A DNA stretch of 64,000 bases from NCBI GenBank assembly GCA_036873755.1, contig JAVTVY010017504.1:1-64000 (forward strand), in the 5' to 3' direction. The DNA comes from Hanleya hanleyi (taxonomy: Eukaryota > Mollusca > Polyplacophora > Lepidopleurida > Hanleyidae). Made by a program: the position numbers and the translations under genes. The notes beneath the pieces were generated by a model. It was not told the origin of the DNA. It searched no databases and saw nothing but the letters and a program-made list of their open reading frames with translations. How positions within the stretch are numbered: the first letter of the stretch is position 1; each line of letters begins with the position of its first letter. Below are positions 1-53,185 of the stretch, one piece after another.

Positions 1-1285
1 ACTATGGGTTGTGGGGTCTCGTTTTTCTCGTCTCGCCGAGAAAAACACAATGGAAGGGGTCCCGGAGCGAGTCGGTGAAATTTTTGGGAAAAGTCATCGA
101 GGTCTGTATATAGGCTCATACTGGCTATATGGGGGGAGGGGTGGTCAATTTTTTTTGTGGGTGTTACTATGGGTTGTGGGGTCTCGTTTTTTTCGTTTCG
201 CTGAGAAAAACACAATGGAAGGGGTCCCGGAGCGAATCGGTTAAATTTTTGGGAAAAGTCACCGAGGTCTGTATATAGGCCTATAGGCTGGCTATATAGG
301 GGTATAGGTTCAACCTGGGAAATTCACACACGTTCATTGCGATAGGGGTTGTTTGGATTTGTTTTTCTCGTCTCGTCATTTAGAACACGATGGGAAGGAT
401 CTCGGAGCGCAACGGTGAACTTTTTGGAAAAGTACCATATAGTCCCATATAGTCTCATACTGGTTATATGGGGGTATAGGTTCAACCTGGGAAATTCACA
501 CACGTTCATTGTGATATGGGTTGTTTGGTCCTGTTTTTCTCGTCTCGTCATTTAGAACACGATGGGAAGGGTCCCGGAGCGAAGCGGTGAAATTTTTGGA
601 AAAAGTCACCGAGGTCTGTATATAGGCTATAGAAGCTGGTTATATGGGGGGGGTGTAGGTTCAACCTGGGAAATTCACACACGTTCATTGTGATATGGGT
701 TGTTTGGTCTCGTTTTTCTCGTCTCGTCATTTAGAACACGATGGGAAGGGTCAAGAAGCGAAACGGTGAAATTTTTGGAAAAAGTTCAGCGAGGCCTCGG
801 TAGGCCCATAGGCCTATACTATGGGGGTATAGGCCCATACGGGGTGGACGTTTTGGGATCTAGGTGAGCCCCTAATGATCCTATGGTGTCGTATGAGGTA
901 TTATTTTGAAGCTCTCGTGGAGGTGCAACCGACTGGACTAATGGTTCGTCCGTTTTCAATAGTCTGCGCATGCGCAGTCTGGCCGTATTATAGAAAGCAG
1001 GCATTTTGGGGAGGTATGTGGGGGTGTGTTGGATTCGAATGGGTCGTGGAAGGTGTCAAAGTGAAGCATGTGTGGGGTAGAGTCAGAATGACGTGTTTTA
1101 AGTGCAACGTCGCGTCAATCTGCGCATGCGCAGTTGGCTGTAGTAAGTAAAGTGGCCATTTTGGGGCAGTGCAGGAAGGTATTTGGTGTCGAGATGGACC
1201 ATCCTTGGTCCGAATGCGTCGTGGGAGGTGTCACCCCGATTTGAGGCATGTCCGCAGCATCTGTGACGTCATGATGGTCACACAG
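1..1285 (+). repeat. truncated copy of the inverted-repeat element arm
   Basis: Same order and orientation as the left arm at 14815: ~190-bp units (1-800), the block with CTAGGTGAGCCCCTAATGAT and two perfect TGCGCATGCGCA sites (965-976, 1121-1132), and the start of one CRE unit with TGACGTCA. Similarity stops near 1285. It begins before the window. It lies 2.8 kb upstream of PRDM14 exon 1. Confidence 0.8.
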
Positions 1286-2279
1286 ATGAAAACAGATATC
1301 TGGATGTACAAAAAATGAGAGAAGTTGAAGGCGAGCTTAAAGAAATTATACTTTATTGGAATAATCAACCATAGTCAAGCCTTTATCAACCAAGTTTAGT
1401 AATATATGAACACAGTGTACTGGTGGAACATAAAGACTTCCATCATTTATAAATGAGTTTCTCAATCATGTCAACTAAAAGTATATATCAGTAAAAGTGA
1501 TGAATGTCGCCGACACCAATATGTACAGTCGAATTTTGCACCAACCTGTACAAACCCTCATTACAATAGGCCGGGGTTCACAAAAAAATCTTCAGCAAGC
1601 TGAATATTCTTGCATTAAATTTCAGGGGAGTTTAAGAATCAAAAGAAATTATATATGATACAATCGGCACCGAAACTCGGGCCTGCTTCTAACAGTGACA
1701 ACTTACACAATGCATGTACTATCAGATTTAGCACTTCGAGTTTTAAAATGAACAGAATTCGATGCAATCAGCCTAGATATCATCACTTTCTTATATTCAA
1801 TAATGTTATAATTATCCCCAATCATGTTATTGGAATAAACAGAATTACTAGAATATCCTTCCATCATTAGTTTCAATAGTGAACATCCATATGCCTACAT
1901 CATGCCATTCGCGATAAATTCTAAATGCTGTATATAACACATTATGGTCCAAAACTTGCCTCACAGGAAGTTCCAGATAATTAAAAGTGTACCCCTCGCT
2001 TTTTACAAAATCTTTATGCCCAAATTCTAACTTTCAATACAAAGAATTCTAGTGTCCTGTGAAAGATTATATTTTAACGCTTATTACACAAAAGAGAAAT
2101 CGTAGAACAATGTCAACTCATGTTCGATATAATTTTCATATCCTTCATGGTCTGACTGGACAAATGTGACGATGGTCCTGCACAATAGGATTCTTCAAAA
2201 GTTTACTAGCCTTAACTGGAGATGACTTAAACATCAATGGATTTTCCTTAGCATCTCTTCAATTTATCTTACATTGGTC
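1286..2279. other. AT-rich intergenic sequence
   Basis: No gene, repeat or RNA that I can recognise; only short chance open frames. Confidence 0.5.
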
Positions 2280-2594
2280 ATGATAAATTAGTAAATATTA
2301 ATGTGATGTGAAATAAAATAGTTTTTGCCCACCTTTCTTCGCGAAAAAGCAGAAATTTTGAAGAAATATGACAAAACATAACTTTTCTGCTACCCTATGT
2401 GGCCGCCATCTTTGATTTACTCATGATCCTCTGCTCGGGGGGTTATGCAAATAGGCTCAAAATGACCCCAATATGATGAACTATGAAGTCACGGAGCTTC
2501 AGTTCTCCATTTTTTGTCGTTCCGGATATAGCGCAAAAATTTGGTAGGGGGGGCCATAATGCCTCCCCCCCCCCCTCAGGCCAGGTAGGGTTAA
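2280..2594. mobile_element. TTAA-family MITE, 3' part
   Basis: Contains the family's internal sequence (GTAAATATTAATGTGATGTG, ATGTGGCCGCCATCTTTGAT) and ends CCAGGTAGGG|TTAA. The 5' third seen in the 31252 copy is missing. Confidence 0.7.
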
Positions 2595-4097
2595 CGTCGT
2601 GCCGGCATGGGCACGTTGGAGTTGGAAAACTCGCCCCATGGAAAAACCCCTTTTCCACACTTCTCCATATTTCACCCTTAACCACATATGTTAGTTTTCT
2701 CCCTCTGAAAAATGAATACAGTCTCAAATTCTGCTACGTTCTCTGATCGCCTTTTCATTCTCTAATTAATGGAGATGAACATGGCGAAGAATACCGACTA
2801 TTAGCTATATTTGTGCAGTTAAATAGAACTAGATTAAAACTTACCGCACTATATCTTTGGGTTAAGCTGATTTGCTTGTTGTTTTTTTTCGAAGATTTTA
2901 TTTGTTTATTTTACCCGCATAACTGCAAAATAAATAAATAAATAAATAATAGACACTTCGAATCAAATGAATACTATATCTAAGAGGGGAACGACTGTAC
3001 AAATATCGCAACATATCACTTCGTTCACACCAGTGTGCCCGAATATACCACCGTAAAAGTATCATTTCAGAATCATATATGAATCATTTGAAAAATACTT
3101 GTTACTTGTATGTTTTAATAGAATTCGATTTAACACTTCTCCATCTCTTTGCTGCTCAGTTCAGGCGTATCATCGTTGAAGATATAGCTTAATAATGACA
3201 GATACGTTTGCTAGTTGTTCTCCCCTTTCACAATCTTCGTCTGTAATCATGGAAATTTCCGGTCTCTGGTAAGTGTCAGATCGCTAAAGGATGTAGCGGG
3301 GCATGTTTACTAGGCGTGCTTCAGACGGATTTAGTGACGCCAAAGTTTGTCTTTTGCGGCTGATCCGTAACTTAAGCAACCACTAAAGAATAGAGACGAT
3401 CGAGTAAATTCATCAATAAGGAGGGAGCGGCGATGGGTCGGTAGAGATCTCTAAACCCTTTAAACATCAATTTCCCCCGGACAATACGGCCAGGCTGCTG
3501 CTCAGTTAATTTGTGATTTGCGGATTAGGAAAGACCCGCCGTGAATACGTGACGAAAACAAAACGCCAAAGACGAAATCGCTTTCTCGATGACGCTATAT
3601 TACGCGACCTCCGAAAATTTGGGTAATAGGTACACCCGTATGTTTGTCAATCTCCTGCTCTTTCCGTTAGCAGTAGACCTCGTGGACTTTTCAAGACTTG
3701 GAAAATACCTCAGGCAACGGATTAATAAACCCGAAATCATGACCCGGGGAGAAATTACTGGCGAAAGTATTTCGAATCACAGCGCCACCGTCCGTGTCTT
3801 GTTTCTTGTCGGATTGATCTCAACCTATCAGTGTTTTTCTGTGTTGTGTTTGCGTTGACGCATTTCATTTTAGTTGCGTTCAAGCTCAGAAACTTTAACT
3901 ACCGATAATACCGTCAGCGGGACTGACTCGTATTGGGGATGAGGTCAAGGCATGCGATATTTTATCTACCGATTGTGTTGTTTTTTGTTTTTTTTCGGTA
4001 TACCTGGTACGTATTTTGCATCAAACGCATTCACGTGAGATGATTTTAGTGAAATCATATTTAATGTGATCTTCCAACCCGAAAACTTTCAACAGCA
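2595..4097. other. upstream flank of PRDM14
   Basis: Apparently single-copy sequence that should hold the PRDM14 promoter and any 5' non-coding exon. I see no convincing TATA box. The 89-codon frame at 3589-3858 shows no recognisable domain. Confidence 0.4.
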
Positions 4098-44760
<40,663 letters not shown>

Positions 44761-45086
44761 AATATCTCAACAGTAGTTCAGCATTTTTGATGGAATTTGG
44801 CTATGGTTCCACGATCTCTACAGAGATGTAGCCGACATTTTGAATCTGATAGCGGGATATGGACATGGTATATCTGCTAATGGTCTATTGCGAATATTTT
44901 GCTTCTGTCTTACATGCAGGTTTTTGTGATATTAAACTTGTTGCAAGGAATTATCTTTTTACGGTGTCGATTGAAAGAATTTCCCAATGTAGAATTGATG
45001 TTGTTTCATTGTCTTCATTCCATATAATTAAATACTTTGTTCTAAGGAGGAAATGTAATCGCAATTGGATAACGATAAGACTTTCA

Positions 45087-45597
45087 AACGGTTTGTAGTA
45101 CTTATCAAGATCAGTAAATCACCAGATCAAATAAAACGGTTTGTAGTACTTATCATGGCCAGTGAATCACCAGATCAAATATAACGGTTTGTAGTACTTA
45201 TCAAGACCAGTAAAATCACCAGGTCAAATATAACGGTTTGTAGTACTTATCAAGACCAGTAAAATCACCAGGTCAAATATAACGGTTTGTAGTACTTATC
45301 AAGGCCAGTAAATCACCAGATCAAATATAACGGTTTGTAGTACTTATCAAGACCAGTAAATCACCAGATCAAATATAACGGTTTGTAGTACTTATCAAGA
45401 CCAGTAAATCACCAGATCAAATATAACGGTTTGTAGTACTTATCAAGACCAGTAAATCACCAGATCAAATGTAACGGTTTGTAGTACTTATCAAGACCAG
45501 TAAAATCACCAGATCAAATATAACGGTTTGTAGTACTTATCAAGACCAGTAAATCACCAGATCAAATATAACGGTTTGTAGTACTTATCAAGACTTC
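45087..45597 (+). repeat. 48-bp minisatellite
   Basis: About 11 copies of AACGGTTTGTAGTACTTATC + AAGACCAGTAAATCACCAGATCAAATAT, 47-49 bp each, starting 330 bp after the PRDM14 stop. Confidence 0.93.
45130..45135 (+). terminator. possible PRDM14 polyadenylation signal
   Basis: The first AATAAA downstream of the PRDM14 stop that I see, 370 bp past it. It sits at the end of the first unit of the 48-bp minisatellite, where other units read AAATATAAC instead, so it may be chance. Confidence 0.3.
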
Positions 45598-46088
45598 CCA
45601 GATGCCAGTACATCACTATGAAGACTCAAGATGAGCCGGAAATGGAGACGTGTTCTTCAGGGTGCAAAATGTTAGACAAAAAAAAATCTCACAAATTTCA
45701 GATCAACTGTCACAAACCCTGTTCCTAATTATACATGATGTCTCGCTTAGAGAAATATCCAAATATGCTCAGTCTAATATGGCAGGCTATGATGTGTTCG
45801 AACTGGAGAATTATGTATTTGGGGAGAAAAATAAGACATAGTATCAGAGAAACGTAAAAGCTATGAGTCTATTTTACGCTATCATGGCGCCATGCGCTTG
45901 AACGAATAAGAGTGAACAGGATTTTAACGTCGCTTTCAACAATTGTTCAATCATATGAGGATGAGTCCGTCATATTATCCTGACACAGGGTCATCCAGCC
46001 CTTGATCTATCCTCGTCCCGCTGAGCGCCAAGAAGGAAGATACAACTTTCACTTTTTAAGTATTCGGATAATTCGACCGGAATCGATC
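45598..46088. other. spacer between two minisatellites
   Basis: Contains a faint LINE/SINE tail in reverse (about 45915-45965, TTTTAACGTCGCTTTCAACA). Nothing else recognised. Confidence 0.35.
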
Positions 46089-48234
46089 GTGTTACCTGCT
46101 GCTTGCGAGGAGAGAGCTCTACCACAAGACCCGGTATTGGCCCTGTGACCTGCTGCTTGCGAGGAGAGAGCTCTATCACAAGACCCGGGAGTGACCCTGT
46201 CAGCTGCTGCTTGCGAAGAGAGAGCTCTACCACAAGACCCGGTATTGACCCTGTGACCTGCTGCTTGCGAGGAGAGAGCTCTATCACAAGACCCGGGAAT
46301 GACCCTGTCAGCTTCTGCTTGCGAGGAGAGAGCTCTACCACAAGACCTGGTATTGACCCAGTGACCAGCTGCTTGTGAGGAGAGAGCTCTATCACAAGAC
46401 CCAGGATTGACCCTGTCACCTGCTGCTTGCGAGGAGAGAGCTCCACCACAAGACCCGGGATTGATCCTGTGATCTGCTGCTTGCGAAGCGAGAGCTCTAC
46501 CACAAGACCCGGGATTGACCCTGTTACCTGCTGGTTACGAGGCGAGAGCTCTATCACAAGACCCAGGATTGACCCTGTCATCTGCTGCTTGCGAGGAGAG
46601 AGCTCTATCACAAGACCCGGGATTGACCCTGTTACCTGCTACTTGCGAGGCGAGAGCTCTATCACATGCCCCGGGATTGACCCTGTTACCTGCTGCTTGC
46701 GAGGAGAGAGCTCTATCACAAGACCCGGGATTGGGTCTGTCACCTGCTGCTTTCGAGGAGAGAGCTCTATCACAAGACCCGGGATTGACCCTGTTACCTG
46801 CTGCTTGCGAGGAGAGAGCTCTATCACAAGACCCGGGATTGACCCTGTTACCTGCTACTTGCGAGGCGAGAGCTGTATCACATGACCCGGGATTGACCCT
46901 GTTACCTGCTGCTTGCGAGGAGAGAGTTCTATCACAAGACCCCGGATTGAGCCTGTCACCTGCTGCTTGCGAGGAAGAGCTCTATCACAAGGCCCGGGAT
47001 TGACCCTGTTACCTGCTGCTTGCGAGGAGAGGGCTCTATCACGAGACCCGGGATTGACCCTGTTACCTGCTGCTTGCGAGGAGAGAGCTCTATCACAAGA
47101 CCCGAGATTGACCCTGTTACCTGCTGCTTCCGAGGAGAGAGCTCTATCACAAGACCCGGGATTGACCCTGCTACCTGCTGCTTGCGAGGAGAGGGCTCTA
47201 TCACAATACCCGGGAGTGAGCCTGTCACCTGATGCATGCGAGGAGAGAGCTCTATCACAAGACCCGGGATTGACCCTGTCACCTGCTGCTTGCGAGGAGA
47301 GAGCTCTATCACAAGATCCAGGATTGACCCTGTTACCTGCTGCTTGCGAGGAGAGAGCTCTATCACAAGACCCGGGATTGACCCTGTTACCTGCTGCTTG
47401 CGAGGAGAGAGCTCTATCACAAGACCCGGGATTGACCCTGTTACCTGCTGCTTGCGAGGAGAGAACTCTATCACAAGACCCGGGATTGACCCTGTTACCT
47501 GCTACTTGCGAGGCGAGAGCTGTATCACATGACCCGGGATTGACCCTGTTACCTGCTGCTTGCGAGGAGAGAGTTCTATCACAAGACCCCGGATTGAGCC
47601 TGTCACCTGCTGCTTGCGAGGAAGAGCTCTATCACAAGGTCCGGGATTGACCCTGTTACCTGCTGCTTGCGAGGAGAGGGCTCTATCACGAGACCCGGGA
47701 TTGACCCTGCTACCTGCTGCTTGCGAGGAGAGAGCTCTATCACAAGACCCGGGATTGACCCTGTTACGTGCTGCTTGCGATGAGACAGCTCTACCACAAG
47801 ACCCGGGATTGACCCTGTTACCTGCTGCTTGCGAGGAGAGAGCTCTATCACAAGACCCGGGATTGACCCTGTTACCTGCTGCTTGCGAGGAGAGAGCTCT
47901 ATCACAAGATCCGAGATTGACCCTGTCACCTGCTGCTTGCGAGGAGAGAGCTCTATCACAAGATCCGGGATTGACCCTGTTACCTGCTGCTTGCGAGGAG
48001 AGAGCTCTATCACAAGACCCGGGATTGACCCTGTTACCTGCTGCTTGCGAGGAGAGAGCTCTATCACAAGACCCGGGATTGACCCTGTTACCTGCTGCTT
48101 GCGAGGAGAGAGCTCTATCACAAGACCCGGGATTGAGCCTGTTACCTGCTGCTTCCGAGGAGAGAGCTCTACCACAAGACCCGGGATTGACCCTGTTACC
48201 TGCTGCTTGCGAGGAGAGAGCTCTACCACAAGAC
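46089..48234 (+). repeat. 54-bp minisatellite
   Basis: About 40 copies of GACCCTGTTACCTGCTGCTT + GCGAGGAGAGAGCTCTATCACAAGACCCGGGATT. The 54-bp period is 18 codons, so several frames on both strands stay open for 100-280 codons. A larger duplicated block is visible (about 46860-47030 and 47500-47670). I treat the frames as non-coding. Confidence 0.93.
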
Positions 48235-48630
48235 CACTGCCTTAACATAAGGCCAGTAAGGTCAGCTATCCATTCACAAAATTTTAGCGAGATATGAAGA
48301 CCACCGCGCCTTTCGGGTGACAGAGGGTTTAACGGATTGTGCACGAAGTACACGTGTCACATCTCGTCATCAATCTAAAATTGGTGGTGGGAGCAGATAC
48401 GAGATTAAACTCCGGATTAACTCCAGTCTTGCCCGGGCCTTGCTGAAGTGCATCAATGCCACTCATTGCTTATAGCTTTCGAGCTGTCTTTTGTTTTCCT
48501 CCACATCTCATTTGTACATATGCTACTTTACTTTTATTTTATTATAATTATTTCTTTTGTACATGACCGCATTGACCGCCACCAGTAAACTGTAACAAGT
48601 GATAGGGCACCAAGTGTTTAAAGTACAAAG

Positions 48631-48780
48631 TGAATTACAACACATATAAGGGAAGTGGGAAGAGGTGCCGACATACTGACTGCGTCACATGACTTCACAG
48701 AATAGTCTTCTGGTAAACCTATTCTAAAGCACATAGCAAGAATCTAACGATTCGTGATATGTGTTGTATCTCAGGTACGC
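48631..48780 (+). repeat. left member of a 150-bp inverted repeat (partner 55721-55875)
   Basis: AAGAATCTAACGATTCG.GATATGTGTTGTATCTCAGG and the flanking 100 bp occur inverted at 55721-55875, with indels. They could be the ends of an old 7.2-kb insertion or two separate copies of a short repeat. Confidence 0.6.
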
Positions 48781-50519
48781 TTTTATTGTACCTGTTCATG
48801 TGGCAACTTGGATGATATTACCACACGGCCCCTAGCAGCGGCATAAGCGGTATTAGATACAAATCTAGAGAGCTATGATGGAAATGCTCTGACAACTCGT
48901 ATACTGGTAATTGGTGAACTGTTTCGCTGTGACAACTCGTACATTGGAGATTGGTGAGCTGTATCGTCGTCAGATGTAAATGACGGCAATTAACACAAAA
49001 GACTAGTATGTAAGGCCCGATAAGGCTTCGTGTCTATCAACCAACTTAATTGTGGTTACGGATAACAACAACAACAGTTTTAGCTGGAAATTATTTTCCA
49101 CCATGGAGCTATAGTAAAAATTAGATAATTGATGCGTTATTTGCCTTAAAATGACCTTAGTTTTCAAAAGTGACAATGGCATCCGGTCAAACATTAATCG
49201 CCATCCCACGTAGGATACATGAGTAGTGTGACTGACGTCACAGGAGCTACGAAGTAGGGTGAGGAAGATGACTTGGCGGTCCAAGAGTAATGTCATGGGT
49301 CACCTAAGTAGGTCAAATTTTCATCAAAAGTAAGACAGCTCAAATCTTGCTGGTAACAGTCTCCTAATGCACGTTCGTTTCAAAAAGCAAGGTTGTAATG
49401 TCAACAGTTCTCTATATTTTGCCGACGAAAGGACTTGGATGAACTGCCTGACTGACTCACTCACTCATTACCGAACAATTTGCAAATGAGAGCCTACTTG
49501 TACTTCGTAGGAATTTGAGCATGAATAACAACTAGCAGCAGGAAATGCCATCATCACATTCTCTCGTTAAAGACTTTTTGGAGCTGTTGGCTGGACTGCT
49601 ATCAGCAGTCATATCCTCGAACTAGACATGCCACATCAGTTCGGAAGCAATCAAATATAAATATGTATGTAAATGACAGATAATTTTAAAATGTTACATG
49701 TAATTGTCCGTTGATTATCATTGCTGTTGTGAATGAGAGAACAGATGGATTACTTACCTAGTTGAAACTATTACCCATTTTTCTTATTCCAAAATAAAAC
49801 CAGTGCCTGAATCCAGTGCCTGAAGCATAAAATCATGCTTAACAAATTTGCATTATAAAAATAGCGATTATAAACATGTATGGATGAGGGTGGGTTCTCG
49901 ATCCCGGGTTGACGAATGGCATCGACAGGCCTTCTTTTATGGCCAGTATCAACATTGCCAGCGGAAGATGCCAGTATCTGCAAACCTTTTTCAAGACATA
50001 TATCAAACTCGCTTCAACGTCAGCATGTGTTGGGTCTTAGCAAAGTGTTGGCACATGCATATGGGCAAATTAATTGCCGCGAAGAAAATGTCATCATGTG
50101 TAACAGATTGAATCCTTTGCTGTTGGATACACACACCATATTTATCGTTCTATGTTGATTTTTGTGATCTGCGGTTGGTAATTCATCGTATCAATCAGAC
50201 ACGCTGATAATCAAACGTAAACGTCAGTGAAACGCAATACAGGACTTTCAGACCCGGTTTAGTGGAGTTACACCCCCCTCCCCCCTCCCATAACTATCCT
50301 CTGAGAAAAAACGTAACGGAGAAGTACCCTGCCAGACACGGTATGGAGGCTAAGAATGTCCGGTGGCTGCGAGTGCCGGCCACTATCTTCTAACCCAGCT
50401 AAGACATTTTCTCCCACATTGGGGACAAGTGTCCGTCTTTGGCTGTAATAGAAAAGGATATGAAAAGGGACACTAACCTCCAGGACATTCTTATCCATCA
50501 CACCGGTGATCACTCTTTC

Positions 50520-50970
50520 CTTTTTACCCCTCAGTCCGATTGGCTAAGTGGTATAGTTGTCACCCCGTCTGTCCGTCCTACTGTCGGGACGTCTGTCCGT
50601 CATCTTTTCCCCGGACTCCCATATCTTGAGAACTACTAAAGGCAGTAGTGAAGGGGGAGGGGTATACTGGATTCCGATTGTCCATCCGTCCGTCCGTCCC
50701 TCTGTGGGAGCGTGCATCCATCTGTTCGCTCGTCTGAAATTCGTTTCCAGGCAATATCTTGAGCACCGTCAAGCGGATTCTTCTCAAATTTAGCATGCAT
50801 ATATTATGCCTTGAGGTGTCGCCTGGGATTTCATTTCGACCACTTTCGCAAATAGGTGGCCCAACCCTACATATATATGCATTTCCGTGCAATAACTTGG
50901 GAACCTTCTATCGGGTTCTTTTCAAATTTTGTATGTACACACCATGCCACGAGATGTTGCTTGAGCTGGA
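50520..50970 (+). repeat. degenerate relative of the GGACGG/145-bp satellite family
   Basis: Begins CCGTCTGTCCGTCC; then about three ~150-bp units, each with (G)CAATATCTTGAG..CC, TTCTTCTCAAATTT and a CATGCC..GAGGT segment. This is the same layout as the satellite at 5.9-7.4 kb but on the opposite strand and much decayed. Confidence 0.55.
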
Positions 50971-52068
50971 CGGTTAAAAGGCTGAGGGGCTGTAGCACCT
51001 CTGGTGCCTCAGGTGAGTATTTAATGTCGGTCTTGCAACTGGAGTTTTTCAAAGTAAAACTGAGCACACTAGTATTGGCAACAGATTTCAACACCCACCT
51101 TCTTGATAATTCTCATCGGACACCCAAATACTTTACAACGAGAAGATGAAGTAAGGTTGCTATGACGTGAGTCATACTCATATTCTCTCAATTTATTCAT
51201 CCAAGAATAACAATCTCGCGTATTGCCCTCTGTATTTGATCAAATGTAAGTGATTAACTCATCATACTTACTGAACGGGAATTATATTGCGGAGAAGTTG
51301 CGGCAGGAAAGAAGGGTCCGCATATAATCGACAGATTACATTCTATCAGAAAGGCTTCTTCGATATAATTATATATTATTAGATAGTAACATTTTGTAAA
51401 AATATTGCTCATATATTCTTTACTAAATCTCTGCATTAGTACAGTAATCTAGCCACTTGAATTAAATATATGAAATATCCCAAATGATTATTTTCTTGTT
51501 CTAAAACAAAGTTCGATTATTGCGACTGTATTAACGGCATTTTCCTCATATAAATACACGGTTATCTTCTGTTAATAAGGGAAAGCAACTCAACAAATGA
51601 TATCACAAATGTACAAGTATAGGAATTATTTGTTGTACGAAATGCAGTGACTATAAACTGATGTATAAAATTGCAGCTTGACGCGTGCAATGTCTGGATG
51701 CCAGTACTGATATTATTTTAATCGACTGTATAAACTGTTAATTATCATATAGATTTACCGACCGTGAACTGACACCGCGTATCTATTGTTGCGCTGTCAA
51801 CACTTATTTATATACATGTATGTGAAAATTTGTATGTATATTTTCTCGTATGAAGGAGGTGAATAGAGATATATATATATATTAACGATTATTTACAATA
51901 CTGAGACTAGTGACAGGTCGATCCCAGTACTTGTAAGTACTCGTTTTTTTTGCGATGCGACCTCGCTATGGCACACGTAACACAAAACATGATAGCAACG
52001 GTGGAATTGGCTTGACCTACCAGGGGAAAACAACTTACTGCAGAAGAAGGCAGAAGTACACCGCTATA

Positions 52069-52559
52069 GTGTTCTATTTGTGCCAAGTTTCCGTCGCCTT
52101 TTAAAAACGCGACGTCGCCTTTTGAAACGCGACGTCGTGTTTCGAAACGCGACGTCGCGTTTTTAAAACACGACGTCGCCTTTTGGAAAACACGACGTCG
52201 CCTTTTAAAACGCGACGTCGCGTTTCTTTCCTATCTTTTAACATTGCCAAACAAGACGTGGGTGAAACACGACGTCGCCTTTTCAAAACGCGACGTCGAG
52301 TTCCGTTGTGTCGAGTTTTACAATGCAAAACATAGGAAAGAAACGCGACGTCGTGTTTTCCAAAAGGCGACGTCGTGTTTTAAAAACGCGACGTCGCGTT
52401 TCGAAACACGACGTCGCGTTTCAAAAGGCGACGTCGCGTTTCAAAAGGCGACGTCGCGTTTCAAAAGGCGACGTCGCGTTTTGAAAAGGCGACGTCGCGT
52501 TTTGAAAAGGCGACGTCGCGTTTTGAAAAGGCGACGGAAACTTGGCACAAATAGAACAC
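52069..52559. mobile_element. 491-bp GACGTC-rich foldback element
   Basis: The ends GTGTTCTATTTGTGCCAAGT and its exact complement at 52540-52559 continue as inverted repeats through most of the length. The interior has about 17 GACGTC palindromes in the context AAAACGCGACGTCGCGTTT or GGCGACGTCGC. A small unique centre lies near 52230-52330. Frames rich in R are by-products. Confidence 0.75.
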
Positions 52560-52622
52560 CATATTGGAGAGATTACCTCGTCTACTTCAAGTATTATACA
52601 GAGGAGACAACACTAAGCCGTA

Positions 52623-53185
52623 GCGCTGAGGGAGCCAGCCCAGCAGGTGCTCTCCAGGCTGAAGACGAAGCCAGGTGGAGCTGATTTCACGACACTGCGA
52701 GATGCTCTAGAGAGACGATTTCCCCGTCAAATCAGACTGATGTATATAAATCACAGCAAGCTCTAACGACGTCACCGGTTGAGGGTCTACCAACGCTGGG
52801 ACCTGCGCTTGTACGTGGCAACCAGATGGCATATCCAGACGCTGGAGATGAACTCCAAGATATCGTGGCCCTTGACCAGTTATTCGAGTCTGTTAGGGAA
52901 GATCAACGATTTAGGGCCTTGCAATGTCAAGGAGCCTTAGGTGAGACCGTCCAAGCAGCCATGGGGGAGGAAGCTTTCCAAGATGCTCAACGGCGACGCT
53001 CAGAGCCCACAGCTCGGTCGGCTGCGGGGAAAGATGTTTCTCCAGAGGAGGTGGAAGCCAAAAATACCCGTTCACACTCTGAACTTGCCGCCATTGTGGG
53101 AGAGATTATACAGAACTCTCGACTGACGGGACGGAAAAATATGAGACGAGGTCGAGGGTACGGGAGTCCGCCACGACGAGCCTGA
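52623..53185 (+). pseudogene. decayed Ty3/gypsy-type gag fragment
   Basis: Frame 1 reads ALREPAQQVLSRLK, then DFTTLRDALERRFPRQIRLMY and a stop; another frame continues with AYPDAGDELQDIVALDQLFESV and FQDAQRRRSE. The order LRGPAQ-like, AL..RF, AYP, D.F...L is that of gypsy Gag (capsid). After 53185 only vague remains of a protease-like ILGYDFF (about 53600) are seen. Non-functional and frameshifted. Confidence 0.6.

Larger units (their letters stand above)
48235..52068. other. intergenic sequence with few landmarks
   Basis: Contains the 150-bp inverted repeat partner at 48631 and a degenerate satellite at 50.5-51.0 kb, listed separately. No gene recognised. Confidence 0.4.

Noticed and set aside
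3589..3858. 89-codon frame as an upstream PRDM14 exon or small gene
   Set aside because: No domain, no acceptor-donor pair in a useful phase with exon 1, and a length expected by chance.
45991..48353. 200-280 codon frames rich in CEERALSQDPGL or RKQQVTGSIPG as genes
   Set aside because: The 54-bp minisatellite is a multiple of three, so frames stay open by design. They occur in up to six frames with no conserved domain.
52244..52684. 146-codon Arg-rich frame (RRRVLKRRRRVLK)
   Set aside because: It is a translation of the GACGTC-rich foldback; a similar frame exists on the opposite strand.
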